From Hyphomicrobium sp. (lineage in GTDB: Bacteria > Pseudomonadota > Alphaproteobacteria > Rhizobiales > Hyphomicrobiaceae): a DNA stretch of 64,000 nt. The stretch's first letter is position 1; each line of letters begins with the position of its first letter. A program made the position numbers and the translations under genes. The notes beneath the pieces were generated by a model. The model was not told where the DNA came from and did not search any database. It saw only the letters and a program-made list of their open reading frames with translations. Positions 9,701 to 16,744 of this stretch are shown here, in pieces. The stretch spans positions 310,001-374,000 of the forward strand of contig PERL01000001.1 in NCBI GenBank assembly GCA_002928735.1. Direction: 5' to 3'.

Positions 9701-9971
9701 TGGCGGCGAATTCCGCGCGCCCATGGCCATCGCGGTCATCGGCGGGCTCATCGTCTCCACCATCCTTTCGCTGGTCTTCGTCCCATCGTTCTTCACCGTG
9801 ATGGACGATCTCTCGCGCGGCGTGACATGGCTGCTGTCGTTTATCTTCCGGCCGAACGCGTCCGATGAAGATGACGAAGACACGAGAGAAACACCGCGCC
9901 TGCCGCCCCGCACCATCGCGATAACGCCCCAGCAACCGCCGTCATCGGGCGGACGCATCGCTGCTGAATAA
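6795..9971 (+). CDS. RND-family efflux permease (HAE1-like)
   Basis: A 1058-residue inner-membrane pump of normal family length. The first transmembrane helix lies at about 19-37, followed by the first periplasmic porter domain (PNIDIPLVSVTITQSGA), helices 2-6 at about 345-480, helix 7 at about 525-545, a second porter domain, and helices 8-12 at about 850-1020. The proton-relay motif in helix 4 is visible as GILVDDAIVEIENI with paired aspartates. The last residues form an acidic then basic cytoplasmic tail. It exports hydrophobic compounds using the proton gradient together with the adaptor encoded upstream. Substrates are unknown; control by the TetR repressor is likely. Confidence 0.95.
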   Translation: MSDVSRINFSAFSIRKPLPAILLFVVLIFLGIMSFKSLPVTRFPNIDIPLVSVTITQSGATPAELETQVAKLVEDAVANITGVKHLISSLSDGASTTVIEFRLEIDTDRALNDVKDAIERVRPELPRTIDEPTIQRIDVEGQAILAFAAVSPGMTLEQLSWHVDDVIKRELLVVKGVGRVERYGGVKREIRVLLDPERLLAYGITAADINRQIRATNVDIGSGRGEVGQQEQAIRILAGAKSIAELAQTKIAIPGGRYVRLSDLGRILDDAEESRSFARLDGQPVVSFSIFRSKGESELSVAQAVEKRLEELKARYPDVTLSKIDDAVAYTRGNYEAAMTTLIEGAILAVITVFIFLRNWRATLITAIALPLSAIPTFWAMSLMGFSLNLVSLLAITLVTGILVDDAIVEIENIVRHMRMGKSPYRAAMEAADEIGLAVIAITLTIVAIFAPVSFMGGVPGQYFRQFGLTVAVAVLFSLLVARLITPMMAAYLMRPVAPHDTENSRTMRAYVRFLAMTLRWRYLTLVIGLGVFAGSIYATAMLPTGFIPDEDTSRVVISAELPPGARLEDTRAMTDEITRRLKQIPEVASVFALGGTSPTGTLEIRRASINVRLVPKTERDKPQKELKAILSAVIADVPDVRAWFVNERGERELSFSLLARDGDALEEGVAKVETAIRQLPGFFNVASKSAIERPEIRIVPDLDKASSLGITPDQIAETVRVATIGDVDANLAKYTSGDRLIPIRVQVEESARENLQRIANLRLTNAAGKSIPLSAVADITFGRGPSAIDRYDRERRAEIGADLVKGFALGSAREAFVAAVEKIKLPDGVRLQATGDAEIQDEVASSFITAMGTGLMIVLGLLILLFGSVFQPITILLSLPLSFGGVVIALLATNNPISMPVYIGLLMLMGIVTKNAIMLVDFAVEEIARGTERIPALLEAGRKRARPIVMTTIAMAAGMLPSAYALGDGGEFRAPMAIAVIGGLIVSTILSLVFVPSFFTVMDDLSRGVTWLLSFIFRPNASDEDDEDTRETPRLPPRTIAITPQQPPSSGGRIAAE

Positions 9972-9990
9972 ACGTTATATCTGCACGACA

Positions 9991-10019
9991 TTGCTGCAGC
10001 CGGGCACCGTGCCTATATG
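9991..10019 (+). promoter_or_regulatory. Sigma-70 type promoter of the DUF533 gene
   Basis: TTGCTG at 9991-9996 and TATATG at 10014-10019 are separated by exactly 17 bases. Transcription would begin near 10026, downstream of the in-frame Met at 10017. This supports the ATG at 10059, preceded by GAAAGG, as the true start. Confidence 0.6.
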
Positions 10020-10058
10020 CAGGCTAGATTTTTCGCCTTCCATCGAAAGGGATCATCC

Positions 10059-11018
10059 ATGTTCGACGCCAAAGCCCTCCTTGAACAGCTCGCCGGCAAT
10101 CCGCAGCGCTCCGCCGCCGCACCCTCCGCTCCCGGCGAAGTTGGCGGGCTGGCCGATCTTATCCGCAACGTCACAGGCGGCGCAGGTGGCGGCAACGTCG
10201 ATCAAATCATGGCGCAGGTCCGCGAGCAGGCAGCAAAGTTTGGCGGCCCCTCTGGCGCCGAACTGGTCGACACCCTGACGAAGGCGTTTGGACAGGCGAC
10301 AGAAGGCGTGAAAGAAGGTGCGACCCGCATCGGCGATGCCACCGGCGCACGCGATGCCGTCACCAATGCCACCGGCGGCCGCTCACCCGATGAAATGATC
10401 GCGCAGGTCAAGGACCTCATCGCCAACAACAAGCTCGGCGCCGGCGCAGTTCTGGGCGGCCTCGGCGCCATCCTGCTCGGCACCAAAACCGGCCGCGGCG
10501 TTGCCACCGGTGCCGTCAAGATCGGCGCTTTGGCGCTCATCGGCGGCCTCGCTTACAAGGCCTACCAGAACCATCAGGCCGGCCGGCCGCTGATTACGGG
10601 TCCGCAAAACGCAGCCACCGAAGCAGCACCAGTTGGCTCCGGCTTCGAACCGGACGCCATCTCCAACGATGCCGCCATGCACATCATCAAGGCCATGATC
10701 GCAGCAGCTGCTGCCGACGGCCGCATCGATGATACCGAATATGCCCGCATCGTGGGTGCTGCCGGCGGTGCCGCTGCGAGCCCTGAAGCGAAAGCGTTTC
10801 TGGAACGCGAGCTGCGCAGCCCCGCAACAGCCGCCCAACTCGCCCGCGAAGTCTCCTCTGCCGAAGAGGCGCTGCAGGTCTATACCGCTGCTCGCGTCGC
10901 CATCGACGCAGACAACGCTTCAGAAAAGGGCTTTCTCGCCGAATTGGCTTCAGCCCTCGGTATTGATGCGGACCTTGCCGGTCAGGTCGACGCCACGGCC
11001 CGCAGCACCGCCGCCTGA
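10059..11018 (+). CDS. DUF533/TerB-like family protein (YebE-like)
   Basis: A 319-residue protein. The start is set at ATG 10059 because GAAAGG precedes it and a good promoter lies upstream. Residues 1-110 are Gly/Ala-rich and probably helical. A hydrophobic segment at about 125-170 (AGAVLGGLGAILLG, then VKIGALALIGGLAYKAY) probably inserts in the membrane. The C-terminal 120 residues form an acidic helical domain with AAAADGRIDDTEYARIV, which matches the TerB-like fold of DUF533 proteins. The molecular role of this family is not established. A strong terminator follows. Confidence 0.85.
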   Translation: MFDAKALLEQLAGNPQRSAAAPSAPGEVGGLADLIRNVTGGAGGGNVDQIMAQVREQAAKFGGPSGAELVDTLTKAFGQATEGVKEGATRIGDATGARDAVTNATGGRSPDEMIAQVKDLIANNKLGAGAVLGGLGAILLGTKTGRGVATGAVKIGALALIGGLAYKAYQNHQAGRPLITGPQNAATEAAPVGSGFEPDAISNDAAMHIIKAMIAAAAADGRIDDTEYARIVGAAGGAAASPEAKAFLERELRSPATAAQLAREVSSAEEALQVYTAARVAIDADNASEKGFLAELASALGIDADLAGQVDATARSTAA

Positions 11019-11047
11019 TCCACGGCGACGAACGTCGGACAAAACAA

Positions 11048-11076
11048 AAAAGCGCGGGAGGCGATCCCGCGCTTTT
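11048..11076. terminator. Bidirectional rho-independent terminator
   Basis: A 12-base-pair hairpin (11048-11059 with 11065-11076, 5-base loop) is flanked by A and T runs. It lies between the convergent DUF533 gene and the ABC exporter operon and can stop transcription from both. Confidence 0.9.
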
Positions 11077-11099
11077 CTCATTTCATAGAACCACAAATC

Positions 11100-12170
11100 T
11101 TACGACGGCTCGTCCGACTTGAAGAACACGTCGACCCGCATGCCCGTCAGGAGCGGCGGCTGCCCGTCGAGCGCCACCATTACTTCCAGAACTTCAACAT
11201 CGTTGGGACGCCGCGGCCCACGCGACGTGATCCGCTGTGCGCCCAGCGCCGGCGCGATCGAGGTCACCACTCCGGTGAATTCCTGACTGCCGAAAGCATC
11301 CGCCTTCACCACAGCCTTCTGCCCGACGCGGATCTTCGTCACATCGCGCTCTTCGACTTCCGTGCGCACGCGCAACGATCCAAGATCGCCAAAGAGAGCC
11401 AGCGGCGCATCCGGCGACGTCACGGCGACTTCACCGAGCTTCGCCCAGACGTTCAATACCGTGCCATCGGCGGGAGCGCGCACGCGCGTCCGGTCGATGG
11501 CATTCAAAACTTGCGTCACATCGGAGCGCGCCAGCGTCAGCGACGATTCCAACCGCGTCGGCAACGGCATGTCGTCCCGCGCGGCCACCTTCTGCAACGC
11601 AGCCTGTTCGTTAGCGAACGAGGCCTGTGCATCGGTTAGCGCGGTGCGGGCCTTGGCAACGTCATCAGCCGATGCGGAGCCAGCCTTTGCCTTGCGCGCC
11701 ACGTCGTCCAGCGCCATCTGCGCGGCAAATACCGCCCGCTCCGCCTTGAACGCGGCATCCTCCGAATTGCGGCGGTCGAGCGCCGGACCCTTGGCCAGTT
11801 CTTCATCCCGCTCGAGCACCCGGACAGCCTCTTCGGCCAGTGCCGCTGTCAGCTTCGCCTGCGCATCACTATCGTTGAGCAACACGAGGAGGTCGCCAGC
11901 CTGCGCCTTGTCGCCGGTCTTGGCGGCGACTTCCATGATTTCACCAGCCGACTGCGCGACGATGCGCACTTCGCCGTCCTTGGGCTCCACGCGGCCGGTG
12001 GCCGATGCGGCCCAGGTCCCCTTCGCCGACGTGCCGGTCTCGGCCGCCATTTGCATCGGCGGCTTGTCCTGGCTGTGCGACGACAGCGTCCCGTTGATGA
12101 GCACACTGAGAGCAATCGCAATGATGCCCGCCGCCGTTAGCGTCTGCACGGTCGGATCGACTTTAAGCAT
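11100..12170 (-). CDS. ABC exporter periplasmic adaptor (HlyD/DevB-like)
   Basis: A 356-residue membrane fusion protein. The hydrophobic anchor is at about residues 10-28. Then come the lipoyl half-motif (SATGRVEPKDGEVRIVAQSAGEIMEVAAKTGDKAQAG, part), a coiled coil at about 95-210, and the second half with TRVRAPADGTVLNVWAKLGE. The C-terminal barrel includes VRTEVEERDVTKIRVGQKA. It is the third gene of an operon after the permease and ATPase, and its start overlaps the ATPase stop by 8 bases. This order and the DevB-like features suggest export of a lipid, glycolipid or peptide; the substrate is not known. Confidence 0.88.
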   Translation of the reverse strand: MLKVDPTVQTLTAAGIIAIALSVLINGTLSSHSQDKPPMQMAAETGTSAKGTWAASATGRVEPKDGEVRIVAQSAGEIMEVAAKTGDKAQAGDLLVLLNDSDAQAKLTAALAEEAVRVLERDEELAKGPALDRRNSEDAAFKAERAVFAAQMALDDVARKAKAGSASADDVAKARTALTDAQASFANEQAALQKVAARDDMPLPTRLESSLTLARSDVTQVLNAIDRTRVRAPADGTVLNVWAKLGEVAVTSPDAPLALFGDLGSLRVRTEVEERDVTKIRVGQKAVVKADAFGSQEFTGVVTSIAPALGAQRITSRGPRRPNDVEVLEVMVALDGQPPLLTGMRVDVFFKSDEPS

Positions 12171-12921
12171 TTGCCTTACGCCTCTTCTTCGTCAAATCGG
12201 TGATCTCGGGCGAGTTAACGCCCTCTGGCCGGCGCTCTTCGCCGACAATCTTGCCGTCTTCGATGCGCACCACGCGGTCCGCATAGCCGAGTGTGCGCGG
12301 GTCGTGCGTCACGGCCAGCACGCTGCGGTTCTGTTCCTTCGCGATGCGCGCCAGGAGCGCCATCACCGCATGTCCGTTTTCGCTGTCGAGTGCCGCCGTC
12401 GGTTCGTCCGCCAGAACGATGGATGGCGATGCTGCGATCGCGCGGGCCACCGCCACACGCTGCTGCTCACCGCCCGACAGATTGCTCGGAAAGTTCTGCA
12501 GCCGGTGCCCGAGGCCAACTTCGCGCAGCACCTCTTCGGCACGCGCCGCGGCCGGATAGCCCTTCTGCCCCAGAACATCGAGCGCGATGCGCACGTTCTC
12601 GACCGCATTCAATGTCGGAAACAGATTGTAGCTCTGGAAAATGAAGCCGATGTGCTGGCGCCTGAGTTCGGCCAGTTGCTCCGGTCCGAGCCCCGTCGTC
12701 GAATGGCCCGCCAGGCGCACCTCGCCGGACGTCGGCGACAGGATGCACCCCAAGATCGACAGGAGCGTCGTCTTGCCCGAGCCCGAAGGCCCCATGAGCA
12801 AGGTGAGTTCGCCGGGCACCAGCTTGAGGCTGACACCCTTCAAGGCCATCACCTTGCCGGCACCCTTGCCAAGCTCTTTGACGATGTCTCGGGCTTCGAG
12901 AACGGGAGTTTCGTTCGTCAT
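12163..12921 (-). CDS. ABC transporter ATP-binding protein (LolD/DevA-like)
   Basis: A 252-residue nucleotide-binding subunit. It has Walker A GPSGSGKTT, Q-loop FIFQSYNLFPTLNAVENV, signature LSGGEQQRVAVARAI, Walker B IVLADEPTAALDS and the switch histidine in VTHDPRTL. The start is at 12921, where ATGA gives a 4-base overlap with the upstream permease stop; the longer reading from 12990 is entirely inside the permease gene. It powers the FtsX-type permease encoded just before it. Confidence 0.95.
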   Translation of the reverse strand: MTNETPVLEARDIVKELGKGAGKVMALKGVSLKLVPGELTLLMGPSGSGKTTLLSILGCILSPTSGEVRLAGHSTTGLGPEQLAELRRQHIGFIFQSYNLFPTLNAVENVRIALDVLGQKGYPAAARAEEVLREVGLGHRLQNFPSNLSGGEQQRVAVARAIAASPSIVLADEPTAALDSENGHAVMALLARIAKEQNRSVLAVTHDPRTLGYADRVVRIEDGKIVGEERRPEGVNSPEITDLTKKRRKANA

Positions 12922-14057
12922 CTGCTGAACACCGTCGCTGGATCGATCTTGGTTACTTTCATGATCGCCGACACCGCCGAGATCGCGCACATAAACAGCG
13001 TCAACGCAAACAGCGAGAACGCCAGTCCCGGCGTCATCACCAGCGGCAACGGCGAATTCCGGCTCAGATACAAGATCAACAGCGCGATGATCATCCCGAG
13101 ACTGTACCCGATGACCGCGCTGAGACCCGCCTGCGCCAGGATCACTTTGTGGATATAGGAACCCGACGAGCCCAATGCACGCAGCGTCGCGAATTCATTG
13201 ATGTGGTCTTTGGTGCTCGAGTAGAGCGTCTGCGCCACGATCACGGTGCCGACCAGGATACCCAGCAACGCCCCACCGATCAGCGCGATGCCCGCCCCCG
13301 TCTTGAACAGCCACTGCGCCAGGCTCCGGTCGCGGAATTCCGCCTTGGTCAGAACGTCGGTCCCTTCCAGCCGTTCCTGCAGCGCCGTCCGCACCGTCTC
13401 CAGGTTCGCACCCGGCTCCAATTGCACCAGGAAGAACGTGCTCTTGTCGCCCTTCTCCCCGTCCATGTTCAACAGGTTGCGCGCCCGCTGCAGCGGCGTG
13501 AACACATACGGCGACTGCGTGAACGAGCGAATGCCCTCCGTCAGCGCCCTGACGCGCACGCGCCCCAGCGCGATCTGCGCCGTATCACCAATCCCCTGAA
13601 TCCCAAGATCGCCCAGATACGACCGGTCGACCGCAATCGCATCCGGCGCCCGGATATCGTCCCACGTCCCCTCGATGAGGTTCCACGGCTCCAGCCCGCC
13701 ATCCTCCGCATCGATGCCGACAACCGCCACGCGCGTCGACCCACCGCCGGGCTTGCGCCACTCCGCGAACGCCGACACCATCGGGATCACGGCCTTCACG
13801 CCCGGCGTCGCCAGCGCCTGATGCCGCTGCCCCGACGTCAGCAGAATGCCGCCCTCTTCAAAGCTCTTCGCCCCGAAGGTGGTGATCCACAGATCGCTGT
13901 TGGTCTTCTCGATCATGTTCGTAATCATCCGGCTCGAGCCGAGATACAGCCCCAGCTGCACCGCCACGAGCACGATCGAAAACAGAATACCGACCAGCGT
14001 CACCGCCAATCGGATGCGGTCGTGAAACAGATTGCGAAACGCCAGAGTGAGAATCAT
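12918..14057 (-). CDS. ABC transporter permease, FtsX/MacB-type (DevC-like)
   Basis: A 379-residue permease. Helix 1 is close to the N-terminus (about 17-38, LAVTLVGILFSIVLVAVQLG). A periplasmic domain of about 200 residues follows, then three helices at about 255-285, 305-335 and 345-370, the classical FtsX topology. The start at 14057 (MILTLAFRNLFHDRIRLAV) matches the usual family beginning; the 66 residues that a start at 14255 would add show no coding character. It heads the three-gene exporter operon and overlaps the ATPase start by 4 bases. Confidence 0.9.
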   Translation of the reverse strand: MILTLAFRNLFHDRIRLAVTLVGILFSIVLVAVQLGLYLGSSRMITNMIEKTNSDLWITTFGAKSFEEGGILLTSGQRHQALATPGVKAVIPMVSAFAEWRKPGGGSTRVAVVGIDAEDGGLEPWNLIEGTWDDIRAPDAIAVDRSYLGDLGIQGIGDTAQIALGRVRVRALTEGIRSFTQSPYVFTPLQRARNLLNMDGEKGDKSTFFLVQLEPGANLETVRTALQERLEGTDVLTKAEFRDRSLAQWLFKTGAGIALIGGALLGILVGTVIVAQTLYSSTKDHINEFATLRALGSSGSYIHKVILAQAGLSAVIGYSLGMIIALLILYLSRNSPLPLVMTPGLAFSLFALTLFMCAISAVSAIMKVTKIDPATVFSR

Positions 14058-14406
14058 CGCCGATGCGGTTCCAGGTTCAAAGTCCGCCAGCTGGCGGAAT
14101 GCGGACGCACCATCGCGGGTGGCCAGGATTGCAGGTACGGTCTGCGCAAATACAGCCAGATACGAACAGCGCCCGCTAACGGCCGCTTTCAAGCATCTCG
14201 CAAACGAACTTAAGGCTCGTTTTGTACTACCAATGCCGTGCAAGGTTAAGTGCAAAGCGCTTTGGCCAAAAAGTGTTCAGCCCTTGCGACCGATCAGCCC
14301 GCGCGCCCGAACGAAACTGATATCATCCCGGTTAAGTTCCTGATTTTGCCGCTTTCCCACGCCACCATCTCGCGTTAATTCTTCGCCACAGGTTCAACGA
14401 TTCAGG
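14058..14406. other. Intergenic region between divergent ABC operon and DUF2147 gene
   Basis: This 349-base region should hold the divergent promoters of the ABC exporter operon and the DUF2147 gene. An imperfect palindrome lies at 14202-14223. I see no extra gene. Confidence 0.4.
14202..14223. promoter_or_regulatory. Imperfect palindrome, possible operator
   Basis: AAACGA and TCGTTT arms (six bases each) flank a near-central CTTAAG. The site lies about 145 bases upstream of the ABC permease start. The left arm shares AACGAAC with the TetR operators at 4812-4882, which may be chance. Confidence 0.3.
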
Positions 14407-14979
14407 ATGAATGCCTTGTTACGCGGCACCACGACGCAATCGCTGAAAGCGATCCCGGCACGCCTCGCCCTCATCGGGCTGGCGCTCGGCCTAACCTTCG
14501 CCACCCCCATGTCTGCCCAGGCGCAGCCCGCCGAAGCCGGACTTTGGTACGACGACACCGGCCGCGGCGCAGTCGAACTCGTCCCCTGCGGACAAAAACT
14601 CTGCGGACGGATCGCGTGGCTGAAAGAGTTGGTCAACGCCGAAGGCAACCCGCTCGTCGACCGCTACAATCCCAATCCCGCGCGCCGCACGACTCCCATC
14701 TGCGGCCTCCAAGTCGTCGGTGACGCGCAAAAGCTAAGCGACGGCACTTGGGATCAGGGCTGGATCTACGATCCCAAAACCGGCGCGTCCTATAACGTTG
14801 CCTTGAGCCTCCAAACCCCCGACCAGCTGAAAGTCACCGGCTACAAAGGCATCAAGCTGCTGTCCAAGAGCTTCACGTGGACGCGCGCACCCGCCGATCT
14901 TCCCCGCTGCGATGCTGCAGCCGCCGGCTCCGCCAAGGCCGCACCGAAGGCCGAGGCCCTCCCCTGGGCCGCCCAATAG
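14407..14979 (+). CDS. DUF2147 domain protein, exported
   Basis: A 190-residue protein with a signal peptide of about 38 residues ending in SAQAQ. The mature domain has the DUF2147 layout: GLWYDDTGRGAVELVPCGQKLCGRIAWLKE at the front, a middle VVGDAQKLSDGTWDQGWIYDPKTGASY, and LKVTGYKGIKLLSKSFTWTR at the end. Two Cys near the front and one after the middle are visible. DUF2147 proteins are periplasmic and are often linked to envelope stress or fatty-acid-like ligands, without a proven reaction. ATG at 14407 follows a CAGGATGA ribosome-binding stretch. An Ala/Pro/Lys tail ends the protein, followed by a strong terminator. Confidence 0.9.
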   Translation: MNALLRGTTTQSLKAIPARLALIGLALGLTFATPMSAQAQPAEAGLWYDDTGRGAVELVPCGQKLCGRIAWLKELVNAEGNPLVDRYNPNPARRTTPICGLQVVGDAQKLSDGTWDQGWIYDPKTGASYNVALSLQTPDQLKVTGYKGIKLLSKSFTWTRAPADLPRCDAAAAGSAKAAPKAEALPWAAQ

Positions 14980-15006
14980 CCAGCCGGCCAGCGCGTCAGA
15001 AATAAA

Positions 15007-15035
15007 AACGCCGCAGCGCTTGCCGCTGCGGCGTT
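15007..15035. terminator. Rho-independent terminator
   Basis: A perfect 12-base-pair GC-rich hairpin (15007-15018 with 15024-15035, 5-base loop) sits between the convergent DUF2147 and hydrolase genes. An A run lies on the left; the T run on the right is short (TTGTT), so it may serve mainly the leftward gene. Confidence 0.75.
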
Positions 15036-15067
15036 GTTCGGTTGCGCATTAGCCCGATGGTGCGAAC

Positions 15068-15946
15068 TTACTCGCCCACGCCCTTGCCCTTGATAAGTTC
15101 GCGTACGGCTGCCTTTTCCTGCAGCTTCTGCGTCAGGCGCACCGCGAAATCCACCGCGCGATCAACCACTACCGACCGCTGCCGGTCGAGCGTCACCATG
15201 TGATAGCAGTCATCGAGCACGGTGCATTCCACCATACCGCCGAGGTTCTTCTGCAGCGTCAGCGCATTCCAAAGCCCGCTCTGATCGTCTTCGCGCGGAT
15301 GGAAGATCGCCACGTCCTGCTTGATGCGCGACAGACCGCGGCGCACGTCCTTGGCCAGCTGCTTGAATTCGAACACGAGCCCGCCGCCACGGCCGAAGAG
15401 ATCTTCGATCGGGCGCTCGTCGCTCTTGAAGCTCTCGATCACGAAGTTGCGAATGCGCTCATCCTTGATGCCGTAGGGCGCGCGCTGCCGGAAGTGCAGC
15501 AGCCGCGCGAACCACTTCGTGTGAACGAGCTTAAAGAAGTAGAACGTCTTGGGGATCGCCCAGCCGTTCGGCCAGATCGTCGGCGCAAACAGCATCACGC
15601 CGTGCACGTCTTCGGGACGCTCGCGCGCCAGACGCAGCGCGACCATTGCACCGGCCGACAAACCGCCGACGATGATCGTCTCGCAACGCGCCTTCAGCTC
15701 GTCATGCGCTATTTCGATCGCCCGGTACCAATCCTTCCACGTCGAGAGGCCCGACACGTCCGTGCCGCCGCCAAGACCGGGAAGAAGGGGGCAGTAAACC
15801 GTGTAGCCCTGCCGCGCGAGACCCTGCGCCACAAACCGCAATTCGATGGGGTTTCCACCCAGCGAATGCACCAGCAGAACGCCAACCGGACCGCCGGGAA
15901 TGACCAGACTACCCCGGAAACCGGTAAACTTATCTTTTACTTTCAT
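15068..15946 (-). CDS. Alpha/beta hydrolase (carboxylesterase/lipase-like)
   Basis: A 292-residue cytoplasmic enzyme. The oxyanion-hole strand reads VLLVHSLGGNP. The nucleophile elbow is GLSAG, with the catalytic Ser about residue 105. A likely Asp lies in FHPREDDQSG and the His in DDCYHMVT. The layout resembles bacterial monoacylglycerol lipase or carboxylesterase Est-type proteins. The start at 15946 (MKVKDKFTGF) is preferred, but a start 11 codons upstream at 15979 cannot be excluded. It is a single gene with no operon partners, and its substrate is unknown. Confidence 0.85.
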   Translation of the reverse strand: MKVKDKFTGFRGSLVIPGGPVGVLLVHSLGGNPIELRFVAQGLARQGYTVYCPLLPGLGGGTDVSGLSTWKDWYRAIEIAHDELKARCETIIVGGLSAGAMVALRLARERPEDVHGVMLFAPTIWPNGWAIPKTFYFFKLVHTKWFARLLHFRQRAPYGIKDERIRNFVIESFKSDERPIEDLFGRGGGLVFEFKQLAKDVRRGLSRIKQDVAIFHPREDDQSGLWNALTLQKNLGGMVECTVLDDCYHMVTLDRQRSVVVDRAVDFAVRLTQKLQEKAAVRELIKGKGVGE

Positions 15947-16744
15947 TTGGTTAGCCACGACTGCTCGCACTCCGCACAAAGCGAATTAAACCGATCGCGG
16001 CGTCAAAGCCAAGCACATCCTGTAAAAGTGCCGCTGCCCGACGCTCACCGGTGGCAATCCCAAAGGGACCGCCGATCGGTTCGTTTCTCTTTCCTCCGCA
16101 CCGGCGGGCGCCGTTACGGACCTTTGTTTGCTGCGCCGCAGCAATTCGAGAACATGGTTGTCGCTTGGCTTGAAGCGTCTGACGATAGGTCAGTGTGCCG
16201 CAACAGCCATCCAACAGGGTTTCCCGCCCGGTTTGACCGCAAAAAGCAGGCCAGATCAGACCCTTGCTCCAAGCCTTGTCTTTAGGCCATCTGCCCGGCG
16301 CGGGGCGCATATCGCGGCGGAGTGGGGCCAAATCGTGACCTGTCACGCGCTGCACACAGGGTCTGCGGCTCGCGCAACCCGGTGGATGGGGTGCACTAGC
16401 CACCGGTCCGGCAGCACGTCTCTCAGTCCCCCGCATGCACCTACAGCCCCTACGTCCAAAATTGCCAGCCAATGATATCGCGGGCCGGCCACCCGCACCC
16501 TTTGCACTGCAGCAAAGGTTAAGCACCGGTCGCCCGGCAACTTCGCACCATTCCGCAGAAAGCTGAACATTTGCCTAGCAGACGGTTGACGCTATACGCG
16601 CGCCGCTCCGGCCGCCGTCGGAAGGTCGACAAGCGCGGCCAAGTGTTTCGCGGCCGGCAGTCAACTTGGCCTATCAGCCGCCGCAACAGACGTTATACTC
16701 GCGCGTTAACGATGAGCCCGCGACGGGCGCGCTTCAGGAGTGCA
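15947..16744. other. Long intergenic region, no gene recognised
   Basis: About 800 bases between the divergent hydrolase and the membrane-protein gene. Open frames exist on both strands, but their translations are Arg/Cys-rich and lack any coding character. A good -10 box, TATACT, lies at 16694-16699 upstream of the next gene. I looked for 6S RNA, SRP RNA and tRNA hallmarks and found none that were convincing. Confidence 0.4.

Noticed and set aside
15951-16526. 191-codon minus-strand frame in the long intergenic region
   Set aside because: The translation is rich in Arg, Cys and Gly with no secondary-structure pattern, and it overlaps the start of the hydrolase gene.
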